A stretch of DNA of 64,000 bases from Paraburkholderia sp. (GCA_004322045.1 SCRN01000040.1:496001-560000), one strand, 5' to 3'; positions 44,404-54,914 are shown, counted from the stretch's first letter. Numbers and translations: made by a program. The notes: generated by a model not told the origin, from the sequence alone.

Positions 44404-44736
44404 TGGCGCAGCGCAGCAAAACCTCGTATAATGGCCGCTTGCGCGTCACCTTCCGGTAACAAACCGGGATGTCACGCGCTACCGTAGCGTTTTGCTCCAA
44501 TCCAGTTTAGAACCTGTCCCCTTCCGCCTAGGCCCTTACAGGCCGTCTTATACCAGGCTGGCGGCGATGCCATAGCGGCGTCCCGTACCCGATACAGCTT
44601 CTAACGAAAGGCTCGCATCGATTCGCGAGCTGCCCCCGTTTTTCGATTTGCGCGCGTTCCTCTTGCATGCTGAATCCGACGACTTGGGTAATGCCGATTG
44701 GCGCCGACGTATCTTTGACGTCTTCTTAGGATTCTC
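44404..44736 (+). promoter_or_regulatory. Promoter and long 5' leader of the RhlE-type helicase gene
   Basis: A perfect TATAAT at 44427-44432 with a poor -35 (TGGCGC at 44404-44409) predicts a transcript start near 44439. The leader is then about 297 nt. It begins with a stem-loop: outer pairs GCGCGT (44441-44446) with ACGCGC (44474-44479), inner pairs CCGGT with ACCGG (44453-44467). The rest, to the AGGA ribosome site before 44737, has no gene or known riboswitch that I recognise. Long leaders are known for cold-shock helicase genes in other bacteria. Confidence 0.5.
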
Positions 44737-46302
44737 ATGACTTCGAGCTTTGAAACCAGCCCGTTGACCGCTATCGCCGATCGCGCCCTCGATCTGCCCG
44801 CCGATGCCGCTATCGCGCTCGAGCCGGCCGCCGAAACGCCGTCCGGCCCGACCTTCGCCTCGCTAGGCCTGTCGCCCGAAATCATCTCGGCGCTGACGGC
44901 GGCGGGCTATGCCGCACCCACGCCCGTGCAGGAGCGCGCCATCCCGGCCGCCATCGCGGGCCGCGATCTGCTCGTCTCGAGCCCCACGGGCTCGGGCAAA
45001 ACCGCAGCCTTCATGCTGCCGGCGATCGAACGTTTTGCCCAAGTGCAAAAAAACCAAGCCGGTCAGCCGCGCGAAGCCGGCGGCGAGCGCCGCCCGCGCC
45101 GCGGCCCGCCCGTGGCGCAGCCGTGCTTGCTCGTGCTGACGCCCACGCGTGAACTCGCCATGCAAGTCACGACGGCCGCATCGACCTACGGCAAGCATCT
45201 GCGTCGCTTGCGCACGGTCAGCATTCTCGGCGGCGTGGCCTATGGCCAGCAATTGACGTTGCTCGCCAAGAACCCGGAGATCCTCGTAGCAACGCCGGGC
45301 CGCCTGCTCGACCATCTCGAACGCGGCCGCATCGACCTGTCGCAATTGCAAATGCTCGTACTGGACGAAGCCGACCGCATGCTCGACATGGGCTTCATCG
45401 ACGACATCGAGACGATCGTCGCCGCCACGCCCGCTTCGCGCCAGACGATGCTGTTTTCGGCCACGCTGGACGGCAAGATCGGTTCGCTGACGAGCCGGCT
45501 GCTGAAGAACCCCGAGCGCATCGAGATCGTTCAGCGGATGGAATCGCGGACGAACATCGCACAGACGGTTCACTACGTCGACGACCGCGATCACAAAGAT
45601 CGCTTGCTCGATCATCTGCTGCGCGATTCGGCGCTCGACCAGGCCATCGTGTTTACGGCCACGAAGAGCGATGCCGATCAGTTAGCGGGCCGCCTCGCCG
45701 ACGCCGGCTTCTCTTCGGCCGCATTGCACGGCGACCTGCCGCAAGGCGCGCGCAACCGCACCGTCCGCGCGTTGCGCGAGCGCCGCGTGCGCGTGCTCGT
45801 GGCGACCGACGTCGCAGCTCGCGGTATCGACATCCCCGGCATTACGCACGTGTTCAACTACGACTTGCCGAAATTCGCAGAAGACTACGTGCACCGTATC
45901 GGCCGTACGGGCCGGGCCGGGCGCTCGGGTGTCGCCGTGAGCCTCGTGCATCACGCCGAACAAGGCGCGCTCAAACGGATCGAGCGTTTCGTGCGTGCGC
46001 CACTGGAGGTCAACGTCATCGAAGGCTTCGAGCCGCGCAAGGCGCCGCCTGCCCGCAGTGGCAACGGCAACGGCCGTGGCCGTCCGGGTGGCAATAACGG
46101 CGGCCGCCGTTTTGGCTCGAACGGCGGCTCGAACGGCGGCTCGCGCGGTGCGAGCGCCGGTGCCGGCGCGGGTGAAAAGCGCGGTGGCAGCGGTGGCTGG
46201 GGCGCCCGTAGCTCGAATGGCCCGCGCGAGGGCTTCGGTGCTCGCGAGGGCTATCAAGGCCGCCGCAGCGACGGCCAGCGCGGCGCACGCCGTAGCGGCT
46301 AA
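44737..46302 (+). CDS. rhlE: DEAD-box ATP-dependent RNA helicase (RhlE type)
   Basis: 521-residue RNA helicase for RNA decay, ribosome assembly or cold adaptation. After about 40 residues come the Q motif (FASLGLSPEII...TPVQ), Walker A SSPTGSGKT, PTRELAMQV, VLDEADRMLDMGF, SAT, and HRIGRTGRAGRSG. The last 85 residues are Gly/Asn/Arg-rich with RGG-like repeats (GRGRPGGNNGGRR, SNGGSRGAS), a likely RNA-binding tail. An insert of basic residues (AGGERRPRRGPP) lies between motifs I and Ia, as in many betaproteobacterial RhlE proteins. A strong terminator follows 51 bases after the stop. Confidence 0.94.
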   Translation: MTSSFETSPLTAIADRALDLPADAAIALEPAAETPSGPTFASLGLSPEIISALTAAGYAAPTPVQERAIPAAIAGRDLLVSSPTGSGKTAAFMLPAIERFAQVQKNQAGQPREAGGERRPRRGPPVAQPCLLVLTPTRELAMQVTTAASTYGKHLRRLRTVSILGGVAYGQQLTLLAKNPEILVATPGRLLDHLERGRIDLSQLQMLVLDEADRMLDMGFIDDIETIVAATPASRQTMLFSATLDGKIGSLTSRLLKNPERIEIVQRMESRTNIAQTVHYVDDRDHKDRLLDHLLRDSALDQAIVFTATKSDADQLAGRLADAGFSSAALHGDLPQGARNRTVRALRERRVRVLVATDVAARGIDIPGITHVFNYDLPKFAEDYVHRIGRTGRAGRSGVAVSLVHHAEQGALKRIERFVRAPLEVNVIEGFEPRKAPPARSGNGNGRGRPGGNNGGRRFGSNGGSNGGSRGASAGAGAGEKRGGSGGWGARSSNGPREGFGAREGYQGRRSDGQRGARRSG

Positions 46303-46353
46303 TGCGTGGCGGCTCGCGCCGCCCACAGCCGACGGATCGCGAGTTGGACAGAC

Positions 46354-46390
46354 AAGCCGGTGCGGGGTTAAACCCGCGCCGGCTTTTTTT
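46354..46390 (+). terminator. Rho-independent terminator after rhlE
   Basis: Twelve-pair stem starting AAGCCGG and closing CCGGCTT, six-base loop, followed by seven T residues (46384-46390). Confidence 0.93.
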
Positions 46391-46711
46391 CGCCCGCGTT
46401 TCCGGGCTCGACCGCTGGCAGCATAAGCCTTTGGCCCCAATTTCACGATACGAAAAGCTCTTTTGCGTCGTAAAAATCTGTGCTGCGTGGCACAACAATT
46501 GTCGTTGCGGGATGGAAAACGTCGTTTCGTATTGAGATATAAGCGCACAACTATTTGATTTTTAACGAGTAAACAACCTCTAAAAACATCAAATTCCCGA
46601 TACCCTCTCGGCTCCACATTGCCTAGACTCTTATATAAGAGTTCGCGCCACCGAACGTCGCGACAAACGAGATCGCTGTCTTCTCTCTTTCAAGCAATAA
46701 GGAGCCACACC
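46391..46711 (+). promoter_or_regulatory. aceA upstream region with palindrome
   Basis: This AT-richer stretch precedes aceA. A perfect 16-base palindrome, ACTCTTATATAAGAGT, lies at 46627-46642, about 70 bases before the ATG, and is the best operator candidate. A second short palindrome ACAATTGT occurs near 46494-46501. No convincing -35/-10 pair stands out; the TATATA inside the palindrome could serve as a -10, which would make the site repressive. An AAGGAG ribosome site precedes the start. Confidence 0.5.
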
Positions 46712-48016
<1,305 letters not shown>

Positions 48017-48053
48017 GCAACAAAACGAGCACAGGGGACCAGGGAGGGACGTG

Positions 48054-48082
48054 GGCCCCGCATGCACGATGCATGCGGGGCC
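48054..48082 (+). terminator. Strong hairpin between convergent aceA and uspA
   Basis: Perfect 13-pair stem (GGCCCCGCATGCA and its complement) with a three-base loop, 38 bases after the aceA stop. The T tract is weak (TGACGTTT). Probably ends transcription from both sides. Confidence 0.65.
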
Positions 48083-48132
48083 TGACGTTTAAACCCAGTG
48101 CGCTGCAAACGCGTTTGATCGACCGCGTCGAA

Positions 48133-48567
48133 TCAGCGGTAGACGATCACCGGGATCTTGGTATGGGTGAGCACGCGCTGCGTCTCGCTGCCGATGAGTA
48201 AGCTGCCGAGCCCTTTGCGCCCGTGCGACGCCATGAAGATGACGTCGCATCCGCCGCTCTCGGCCGCCTCGATGATGCCCAGATACGCCGAGGGATGCAC
48301 GCTCGTTTGGCTGCTACAGGCTACGCCCACGAGACGCGCAGCCGCTTCGACTTCGTCGAGATGCTCGCGTGCCTCGCGTTCGCTGCGCTCTTGAAAATCG
48401 GCGGGCGGCTCGACGACGACTTCCGAAAATGGCGAATACGGGTACTGCGGCAAGCATGCATAAGCCGTGATACGCGCACCGACCGTGCGCGCGAGATCGA
48501 TTGCCCCGTCGATCGCCTTCTTGGAGAGCTCCGAACCGTCAGTTGGGACCAGGATGTGCTTGAACAT
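48133..48567 (-). CDS. Universal stress protein (UspA family)
   Basis: 144-residue Rossmann-like Usp domain. N-terminal MFKHILVPTDGSELSKKAID and the ATP-binding-type loop IFMASHGRKGLGSLLIGSETQRVL (Gly-x2-Gly-x9-Gly-Ser) show a nucleotide-binding subtype. Start MFKHILVP chosen because the first beta strand begins there. Single gene, convergent with aceA. Confidence 0.93.
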   Translation of the reverse strand: MFKHILVPTDGSELSKKAIDGAIDLARTVGARITAYACLPQYPYSPFSEVVVEPPADFQERSEREAREHLDEVEAAARLVGVACSSQTSVHPSAYLGIIEAAESGGCDVIFMASHGRKGLGSLLIGSETQRVLTHTKIPVIVYR

Positions 48568-48738
48568 GGCGCCTGCCTCGTCGATGGATGTTCGCCGCTG
48601 TGCATGGCTGAGCAGCCTCGCCACGCGAGCGCTGCACTGATCGATTGTAGTGCGGCGTTGGCCTACCGATGGCGGCGCCTCGGGTCAGTCCGCATATCGA
48701 AAACCCGCCCGCACGGACGCCACGGTGACGATCGGTCG

Positions 48739-49662
48739 TTATTGCCAGTAGCCCGGACGCTCATAGGTATGCTTGAGGAAATCGAGAAACAACCGCACCC
48801 GCAACGGCAGATGCCGCCGCTGCGGAAACACCGCATGAATTCCGATGGGCGGTGCGGCGAAGGCGTCGAGCACCGACACCAGGCGGCCCGCCGCAATGTC
48901 TTCCCCTGCTTCCCAGGACGAGCGCCATGCCAGGCCATGCCCCGCCAAGCACCAGTCGTGCAGTACGGCGCCATCGGAACATTCGAGCGTGCCCGAGACT
49001 TTGATAGACACGATCTTGCCCTCTTGCTGAAAAGTCCAGCCGCGTTGCTGGTTGACGCCAGCCGCGAGCGCCAGGCAGTTGTGATGGGCGAGATCGGCCA
49101 ACGTGTGTGGGGTCCCGCGACGCACAAGATAAGCCGGCGCGGCGACGCAGACGCGGCGATTCTCGCCAAGCCGGAGGGAAACGAGCGAGGAATCGGGCAG
49201 CTCGCCGAAACGCACCGCGCAGTCGAAGCCTTCGTTGACGAGATCGACCATGCGGTCTGACAAATCGAGCGCCACCGATACCTCGGGATGCGCCGACGCG
49301 AACTGCGGAATCAAGGGCGCGACGTGCTTACGGCCGAAACCGGCCGGCGCCGACACGCGCACATGGCCGCTCGCCTTGACACCGCCCGCCGAGACGCTCG
49401 CTTCGGCGTTCTGCATGTCGTTGACGATCCGCTGGCAATCCTCCAAGAACGCAGAGCCTTCGAACGTCAACGAGAGTTTGCGCGTCGTGCGCACCAGCAG
49501 TTTCACTCCGAGCCGCTCTTCGAGCGCGTCCAACCGCCGGCCGATCACAGCCGGGGCCACCCCTTCCGCCTGGGCCGCGGCCGACAGGCTGCCCTTTGCC
49601 GCCACGGCGACGAATGTTTCGATTTGCTTGAAGCGCGACACGCGGAAATGCCCCTTCCCCAA
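48739..49662 (-). CDS. LysR-family transcriptional regulator
   Basis: 307-residue DNA-binding protein: N-terminal winged helix-turn-helix (about residues 8-67, FKQIETFVAVAAKGSLSAAA, DALEERLGVKLLVRTTR) and a C-terminal substrate-binding effector domain (about 95-300). The ATG at 49662 was chosen; a GTG giving (M)SRFKQIETF seven codons later is possible. It is divergent from the haloacid dehalogenase gene with a shared 130-base region holding a palindromic operator, so it probably controls that gene. Confidence 0.93.
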   Translation of the reverse strand: MGKGHFRVSRFKQIETFVAVAAKGSLSAAAQAEGVAPAVIGRRLDALEERLGVKLLVRTTRKLSLTFEGSAFLEDCQRIVNDMQNAEASVSAGGVKASGHVRVSAPAGFGRKHVAPLIPQFASAHPEVSVALDLSDRMVDLVNEGFDCAVRFGELPDSSLVSLRLGENRRVCVAAPAYLVRRGTPHTLADLAHHNCLALAAGVNQQRGWTFQQEGKIVSIKVSGTLECSDGAVLHDWCLAGHGLAWRSSWEAGEDIAAGRLVSVLDAFAAPPIGIHAVFPQRRHLPLRVRLFLDFLKHTYERPGYWQ

Positions 49663-49724
49663 AGATTGATCGGCAGATTATGCACGAAAAAGTCATAGAT
49701 GAAGTGACATATAACCTATTTTTC

Positions 49725-49748
49725 ATTCTATTAAGTCACAAATAGAAT
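49725..49748. promoter_or_regulatory. Inverted-repeat operator in the LysR/dehalogenase gap
   Basis: Perfect inverted repeat ATTCTATT, eight-base spacer, AATAGAAT. TAGAAT at 49743-49748 also fits a -10 for the dehalogenase gene, with a possible -35 TTTTCA at 49720-49725 (17-base spacer), so the site overlaps the promoter. On the other strand CATAAT at 49677-49682 may be the LysR -10. Position and symmetry fit a LysR-type binding site. Confidence 0.65.
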
Positions 49749-49792
49749 TTGGTCCTAACCTGAACCATGCGGGAAAACCGGGAGCCTAGGCC

Positions 49793-50545
49793 ATGTCGAC
49801 TTCACCACGACGTCCCCCCAAAGCGGTGCTGTTCGACGCGTACGGCACCCTCTTCGACGTTCACTCGGTGGTGGCCGCGGCCGAGCAGTTGTTTCCCGGG
49901 CGAGGCGACGCGCTGTCGCAGTTGTGGCGCCTGAAGCAAATCGAATACTCGCAGTTGCGCACCCTAGCCGATCCGAACGGCGCTCACTACAAACCGTTCT
50001 GGGACATCACGCTCGACGCACTGCGCCACGCGGCGCGGCGCTTGCTGCTGCCGCTCGATCGCGCCGGCGAAAAGCGCCTCATGGATCAGTACGCGTGCCT
50101 ATCCGCCTTTCCCGATACGGCGCCCGCATTGCGCACCCTTCGCGCCCTGCGCGGATGCACGGGCGTGGCCGACGGCCACGGCCCGAGCCTGGGCATTCTG
50201 TCGAACGGCAACCCGGAAATGCTCGAGGTCGCAGTGAAGAGCGCGGGCATTGCCGATCTGTTCGATCACGTGTTGTCAGTGGACGCGGTCCGCGCCTATA
50301 AGCCAGCGCCGGCCGCCTATGCGCTCGGCACGCGCGCCGTCGGCGCCCACGCGCGCGAGATCGTTTTCGTCTCATCGAACGGCTGGGATGTGGCCGGCGC
50401 GGGATGGTTCGGCTACACCACGTTTTGGATCAATCGAGCCGGGGCTCCGCTCGAGGAACTCGAAGCGAAGCCGAGCGGCACCGGCGGCGGGATGTCCGAC
50501 CTCGTTGCATTCGTGCAGGCGCTCGCGCCGCCCGAAAAGGATTGA
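49793..50545 (+). CDS. Haloacid dehalogenase, type II (HAD superfamily)
   Basis: 250-residue HAD hydrolase resembling L-2-haloacid dehalogenases. Nucleophile Asp15 in [19 protein letters not shown] in [11 protein letters not shown], the Lys in AYKPAPAAY, and the type-II-specific [21 protein letters not shown]. Predicted to hydrolyse short 2-haloalkanoates to 2-hydroxyacids, although many such proteins act on other substrates. Contains an insertion of about 10 residues ([11 protein letters not shown]) before the second motif. Followed by aceB after 85 bases with no terminator. Confidence 0.9.
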   Translation: MSTSPRRPPKAVLFDAYGTLFDVHSVVAAAEQLFPGRGDALSQLWRLKQIEYSQLRTLADPNGAHYKPFWDITLDALRHAARRLLLPLDRAGEKRLMDQYACLSAFPDTAPALRTLRALRGCTGVADGHGPSLGILSNGNPEMLEVAVKSAGIADLFDHVLSVDAVRAYKPAPAAYALGTRAVGAHAREIVFVSSNGWDVAGAGWFGYTTFWINRAGAPLEELEAKPSGTGGGMSDLVAFVQALAPPEKD

Positions 50546-50630
50546 AGCGGGTGGCATGGCGCGCCACAGCCCGGCGCGCTATGCCGCCCGCTTGTATTTT
50601 TGCCATCTGACCGACCAAAGGAGATATCCC

Positions 50631-52223
50631 ATGGCGAACACCTTGTCGTTGCCGCAAGGCATGCAAATCACCGGCGCAATCGACGCGGGCTTCGAAACCA
50701 TCCTGACGCCCGAAGCGCTCGCGCTCGTCGCCAACCTGCACCGCGCGTTCGACGGACGTCGCCGCGAACTGCTGCAAGCGCGTGCACAACGCACGCAGCG
50801 GCTAGATGCCGGCGAGCGCCCGGATTTCCTTGCGCAAACGAAGGCCGTCCGCGATGGCGACTGGACGATCGCGCCGCTGCCGAAAGACCTCGAATGCCGC
50901 CGCGTGGAGATCACGGGGCCCGTCGAGCGCAAGATGATCATCAACGCCTTGAACTCGGGCGCCGATTCGTACATGACGGACTTCGAGGATTCGAACACAC
51001 CCAATTGGCACAATCAGATCACGGGGCAATTGAATCTGAAGGATGCGGTGCGTCGCACGATCTCGCTCGAACAGAACGGCAAGACCTACAAGCTGAACGA
51101 GAAGACGGCCACGCTCGTGGTGCGCCCGCGCGGCTGGCATCTCGAAGAGAAGCATGTCACCGTGGACGGTCAGCGCGTCTCGGGCGGGATCTTCGATTTC
51201 GCGCTCTACCTGTTTCACAACGCGCGTGAACTGCTCGCACGCGGCAGCGGCCCCTACTTCTATCTGCCGAAGATGGAAAGCCACCTCGAAGCGCGCCTGT
51301 GGAACGACATTTTCATCGCCGCCCAGGAAGCGATCGGTCTGCCGCGCGGCACGATTCGCGCGACCGTGCTGATCGAGACGATCCTTGCCGCGTTCGAAAT
51401 GGATGAGATCCTATACGAGCTGCGCGAACATAGCGCGGGGCTGAACGCCGGACGCTGGGATTACATCTTCTCGGCAATCAAGAAGTTCAAGAACGACAAG
51501 GATTTCTGCCTGGCCGATCGCGCGCAAATCACGATGACGGTGCCGTTCATGCGCGCCTATGCGTTGCAATTGCTCAAGACGTGCCACAAGCGCCGCGCGC
51601 CTGCGATCGGCGGGATGAGCGCACTGATTCCGATCAAGAGCGATGCTGCCGCGAACGACAAGGCCATGGCCGGCGTGCGCGCGGACAAGAAGCGCGATGC
51701 GACCGACGGCTACGACGGCGGCTGGGTCGCGCATCCGGGGCTCGTGCCGGTCGCGATGGAAGAGTTCGTCAGCGTGCTCGGCGACAGGCCCAATCAGATC
51801 GACAAGCAACGCGACGACGTGCAAGTGACGGCCACCGATTTGCTCGACTTCCGCCCCGAAACGCCGATTACTGAAACGGGCGCGCGCAACAACATCAACG
51901 TCGGGATCCATTATCTCGGTTCATGGCTCGCCGGCAACGGCTGCGTGCCAATCAATAACCTGATGGAGGACGCGGCGACGGCCGAAATCTCGCGCTCGCA
52001 AGTGTGGCAATGGATCCGCTCGCCGAAGGGCAAGCTCGAGGACGGCTGCAAGGTCACAGCCGAACTCGTGCGCGGCTTGATTGCGGAAGAACTGCCGAAA
52101 ATCAAAGTGGTCGTCGGCGGCGATACGCAGTCCTACGATCGCGCCGCGACGATCTTCGAGCAGATGTCGACGTCGGAAACGTTCACCGAATTCCTGACGC
52201 TGCCGCTTTACGAGCAAGTGTAA
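50631..52223 (+). CDS. aceB: Malate synthase A
   Basis: 530-residue enzyme condensing glyoxylate with acetyl-CoA to malate, second step of the glyoxylate bypass. Signatures: [34 protein letters not shown] (family signature [13 protein letters not shown] region), and C-terminal [24 protein letters not shown] with the catalytic Asp late in the protein. Length fits isoform A (about 530), not G. AAGGAG ribosome site seven bases before the ATG; upstream in-frame sequence overlaps the dehalogenase gene in another frame. Confidence 0.97.
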   Translation: MANTLSLPQGMQITGAIDAGFETILTPEALALVANLHRAFDGRRRELLQARAQRTQRLDAGERPDFLAQTKAVRDGDWTIAPLPKDLECRRVEITGPVERKMIINALNSGADSYMTDFEDSNTPNWHNQITGQLNLKDAVRRTISLEQNGKTYKLNEKTATLVVRPRGWHLEEKHVTVDGQRVSGGIFDFALYLFHNARELLARGSGPYFYLPKMESHLEARLWNDIFIAAQEAIGLPRGTIRATVLIETILAAFEMDEILYELREHSAGLNAGRWDYIFSAIKKFKNDKDFCLADRAQITMTVPFMRAYALQLLKTCHKRRAPAIGGMSALIPIKSDAAANDKAMAGVRADKKRDATDGYDGGWVAHPGLVPVAMEEFVSVLGDRPNQIDKQRDDVQVTATDLLDFRPETPITETGARNNINVGIHYLGSWLAGNGCVPINNLMEDAATAEISRSQVWQWIRSPKGKLEDGCKVTAELVRGLIAEELPKIKVVVGGDTQSYDRAATIFEQMSTSETFTEFLTLPLYEQV

Positions 52224-52284
52224 GGGCGGGACAAGCCCCGCATGGTTGCGGCTTGCACGAGCCGCGATTGTGCTGCGATTGCCG

Positions 52285-52315
52285 CGATCGCCGCGCGTTG
52301 TCTGCGCGGCGATCG
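52285..52315. terminator. Hairpin between convergent aceB and the cyclotransferase-like gene
   Basis: Perfect 12-pair stem (CGATCGCCGCGC and complement) with a seven-base loop, 61 bases after the aceB stop. No T tract on either side. Confidence 0.5.
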
Positions 52316-52337
52316 TGCCCTATGGGCCAAAAGCGAT

Positions 52338-52769
52338 TCAGCTCCCGTACCGCAGTGCCGCCAGCGCCTCGCGTGCGAGCCGGTAACTGACCCAATCGCC
52401 CGCTTCGATGCGGGGCCGCCCCTCCACGGATACATCCTCGACCGGATAGAAGAAACATCGCACCGGATGACCTGCAACGGCGACGGTCACCTCGCGCGAT
52501 TTGAATACGCTGTCGACGCCCGGAACTACCCCCTCGATCTCATCGAGCACCGGCACGAGCGCATCGGCAATTTTATAGACGTCGCCGCGCACGAAGCTCG
52601 CCGTCTCGTCCGGGACGAGTCCCGGGTAGTCGCCCAGGTCGTATAAGCGGCCATTGATGGCCGCTCGGCCCACGAAGCGTGGCGCGTCAATGCCATGACG
52701 CGCCGCCGCAGCCCCGATGTCGTTGATCTCGCCTGCGCGCAGCGTGCCGTAAACGAATACGTTTCGCAT
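52338..52769 (-). CDS. Gamma-glutamylcyclotransferase-like (AIG2/GGCT) protein
   Basis: 143-residue small beta-barrel protein of the GGCT-like superfamily. N-terminal VFVYGTLRAGEIN (the YGTL substrate loop), RLYDLGDYPGLV, and Glu in LVPVLDEIEGV at the catalytic position are visible. Relatives cleave gamma-glutamyl amines or dipeptides to 5-oxoproline; the substrate here is unknown. Single gene. Confidence 0.85.
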   Translation of the reverse strand: MRNVFVYGTLRAGEINDIGAAAARHGIDAPRFVGRAAINGRLYDLGDYPGLVPDETASFVRGDVYKIADALVPVLDEIEGVVPGVDSVFKSREVTVAVAGHPVRCFFYPVEDVSVEGRPRIEAGDWVSYRLAREALAALRYGS

Positions 52770-53074
52770 TTGCCCCTCGTCTTATTTTGTTTGGAATGAA
52801 CGTCCCCGGTCATTGTTGGTCGAGTGTATGGACTTCTCCGGCGAACATTCGGCACCCAGCGTGGTGTGCATGCAGCCCGCGCTAGGAATGCGCATTATGC
52901 ATCTCGAATATCGTCCCCGCGAGTGTTGCGCGTGGACGCTTACCGAGTGTTTCCTCGGTAACCGGCTCGAAGGTCGCACGGCGGGTCGCGTGAGCCTGGG
53001 GCCATGCGCATACAATATCGAATGCGCGTATTTTCCGGTGCGCATCGCCTTTCATTTCACCAACGGGGCTCGCC
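52770..53074. other. Intergenic region before the AraC-family gene
   Basis: 305 bases between divergent genes. TACAAT at 53011-53016 may be the -10 of the AraC-family gene but lacks a good -35. Apart from that I see no RNA gene, hairpin with T tract or credible reading frame. Confidence 0.4.
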
Positions 53075-53965
53075 GTGATCCCGACCGATTCGCCGCCAGC
53101 CACGCCCGCAGCACGCGTGCGGCTGCTCGATATTCCCGCACACGTGGCGCCCACGCCCACGCATCCGATTCGCGTGCGAGCGCGCCCGATGCCCGGCGGC
53201 GAGCGCATCGCGTCGCACATGCACGCTTGGGCGCAGTTGGCTTATGCTTCGCGCGGCGTCATGCGGCTCGGTGTGGAAGGCTGCACCTGGATGGTCCCGC
53301 CCTCGCGCGCGGTATGGGTGCCGCCACATGTGCCGCACGAAGTCGTCATCGTGGAAGACGCGTATCTGCGCACGGTTTATATCGACGAGTCCGTCGTGCC
53401 CCCGGGGCTCGACACGTGCCGCGTCGTCGAGATGTCGGCACTGCTGCGCGAAGTCATCGCGGCGCTCGACGCGGATGGGCTCGACGCGCGACGCGAGCGA
53501 CTCCTCGGCGAACTGGCGCTCGACGAGATCACCCGTTCGGAACCGCTGCCGTTGTCCGTGCCGATGCCGACGGAAAAACGATTGCGCACGCTCTGCGAAT
53601 CATTGCTGGCCGACCCTGGCAACACGGACCCACTCGAGTATTGGGCTGCGAGCGTAGGCGCGAGCACGCGCACGATAGCGCGGCTGTTTCGCCAAGAGTT
53701 GGGGATGAGTTTTTCTCAGTGGCGCCAGCAAGCCGTGCTGGCGCGTGCGATTCCGCTGCTCACGCGCGGCCGCGCGCTATCGCAGATCGCCCATGAGTTG
53801 GGCTATCAAAGCCAAAGCGCGTTCTCGGCGATGTTCCGGCGCGCATTCGGCGAAAGTCCGCGCGCTTTCATGATGCGTGACGCTGAACCGACGCCCGAGC
53901 GCGTGAGCGCAGAAGACGATTTCGACGGGGACGACGACATGGTGGAGCAACCTTCGCAGGCCTGA
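53075..53965 (+). CDS. AraC-family transcriptional regulator
   Basis: 296-residue regulator with an N-terminal cupin-like sensing domain (about residues 30-130; HMHAWAQLAYASRGVMRLGVEG, WVPPHVPHEV) and a C-terminal double helix-turn-helix (about 190-280; VGASTRTIARLFRQELGMSFSQWRQ, IAHELGYQSQSAFSAMFRRAFGESP). An acidic tail follows (EDDFDGDDD). GTG start. No neighbour on the same strand, so the target is not evident. Confidence 0.92.
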   Translation: MIPTDSPPATPAARVRLLDIPAHVAPTPTHPIRVRARPMPGGERIASHMHAWAQLAYASRGVMRLGVEGCTWMVPPSRAVWVPPHVPHEVVIVEDAYLRTVYIDESVVPPGLDTCRVVEMSALLREVIAALDADGLDARRERLLGELALDEITRSEPLPLSVPMPTEKRLRTLCESLLADPGNTDPLEYWAASVGASTRTIARLFRQELGMSFSQWRQQAVLARAIPLLTRGRALSQIAHELGYQSQSAFSAMFRRAFGESPRAFMMRDAEPTPERVSAEDDFDGDDDMVEQPSQA

Positions 53966-53990
53966 TCCGCAGGCCGTCGTCGAACAACCC

Positions 53991-54470
53991 TCACACGCGC
54001 CGCGTCATATGGCGAATCGGGCCCAATTGCGCCAGCCGCGGGCCGGCCACACGATAGCCCATGCGCAGATAGAGCCGCGCGGCGGGGTTATCGACGAATA
54101 CGCGCAATTGCAGTTCGTGCAACCCGCGTTCGCGCGCCCAACGGCGCGACGTTTCGAGCAGGAACGTGCCGGCCCCTTGCCCTCGGTGCCCGGCGGCGAT
54201 CTGGACATCGCGAATATGCAGTGAATCGCCTTCTTCGGTAAGCCGGAGCAAGCCCACCGGCGCGTGGTCGACTTCGAGGATGAAGTTTTCCGATTCGCGC
54301 CAGCTTGCGAGAAACAGATCGGCACGCCATGTCAGCCGATGCCGCTCGTAGTAATGGCCCATGTTGTCATGCGTCAGCGCCTCGGCGAACGTGAAATCGT
54401 CCAGCGAGGCTCGGCGCAAGTGAAACGGCGATGGCGCATAGGATGATGGCGCGTCGGTCGGATCGAACAT
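53991..54470 (-). CDS. GNAT-family N-acetyltransferase
   Basis: 159-residue acetyltransferase. Motif A for acetyl-CoA is VQIAAGHRGQGAGTFLLETS, followed by LHELQLRVFVDNPAARLYLRMGYRV typical of GNAT motif B. Start MFDPTDAPSS chosen; an upstream in-frame extension of 33 hydrophobic residues is less credible. Substrate unknown. It lies just downstream of the tRNA cluster on the same strand. Confidence 0.88.
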   Translation of the reverse strand: MFDPTDAPSSYAPSPFHLRRASLDDFTFAEALTHDNMGHYYERHRLTWRADLFLASWRESENFILEVDHAPVGLLRLTEEGDSLHIRDVQIAAGHRGQGAGTFLLETSRRWARERGLHELQLRVFVDNPAARLYLRMGYRVAGPRLAQLGPIRHMTRRV

Positions 54471-54618
54471 CGTAGCCGAAAGGAAAATGATCGCGACCAC
54501 AGTAAGGCAGCGCGGCGCGACTTGCAATGGCGGATTGTCCGGCGTCGCACGAAAAACGAAGCGAGTCACGAAACGAGCCGCCGGAACCCTATCCGCACCT
54601 GCCGACGAATGTGCAAGG

Positions 54619-54655
54619 AAAAAGCCCGTTCGAACCGATGCTCGAACGGGCTTTT
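54619..54655 (-). terminator. Terminator after the distal tRNA-Asp
   Basis: Fourteen-pair stem (AAAAGCCCGTTCGA and complement), eight-base loop, with T residues in the descending arm and tail on the minus strand. It begins four bases after the tRNA 3' end. Confidence 0.88.
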
Positions 54656-54658
54656 ATT

Positions 54659-54735
54659 TGGCGGAGTGGACGGGACTCGAACCCGCGACCCCCGGCGTGA
54701 CAGGCCGGTATTCTAACCGACTGAACTACCACTCC
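54659..54735 (-). tRNA. tRNA-Asp (GTC), copy 1
   Basis: 77 bases with encoded CCA. Acceptor stem GGAGTGG/CCACTCC, anticodon GTC at 54699-54701, T-loop GGTTCGAGTCC. Same sequence as copy 2 apart from the D-arm region (one base: TCGGTTAG here, TTGGTTAG in copy 2). Part of a duplicated Glu-Asp cassette. Confidence 0.97.
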
Positions 54736-54815
54736 AGTCTTGCATCTTGGCCCGCGAGCGTCGGTTGTGTCTCGCGAACCGCAGTGCTTCGAACCTGCAA
54801 AGCACCGCCGATGTT

Positions 54816-54891
54816 TGGCGTCCCCTAGGGGATTCGAACCCCTGTACTCACCGTGAAAGGGTGATGTCCTAGGCCTCTAGACGAAGGGGAC
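54816..54891 (-). tRNA. tRNA-Glu (TTC), copy 1
   Basis: 76 bases with encoded CCA. Acceptor stem GTCCCCT/AGGGGAC, anticodon TTC at 54855-54857, T-loop GGTTCGAATCC. Lies 80 bases upstream of tRNA-Asp copy 1 on the minus strand. No promoter fits in the 23 bases between it and the preceding hairpin. Confidence 0.97.
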
Positions 54892-54914
54892 AATCGTACT
54901 GCTTCACTTTATTG

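Noticed and set aside
52813-53796. A 327-codon frame overlapping the AraC-family gene
   Set aside because: Same strand but a different frame from the AraC gene, which has both its sensor and DNA-binding domains; this translation is Arg/Ala/His-rich noise.
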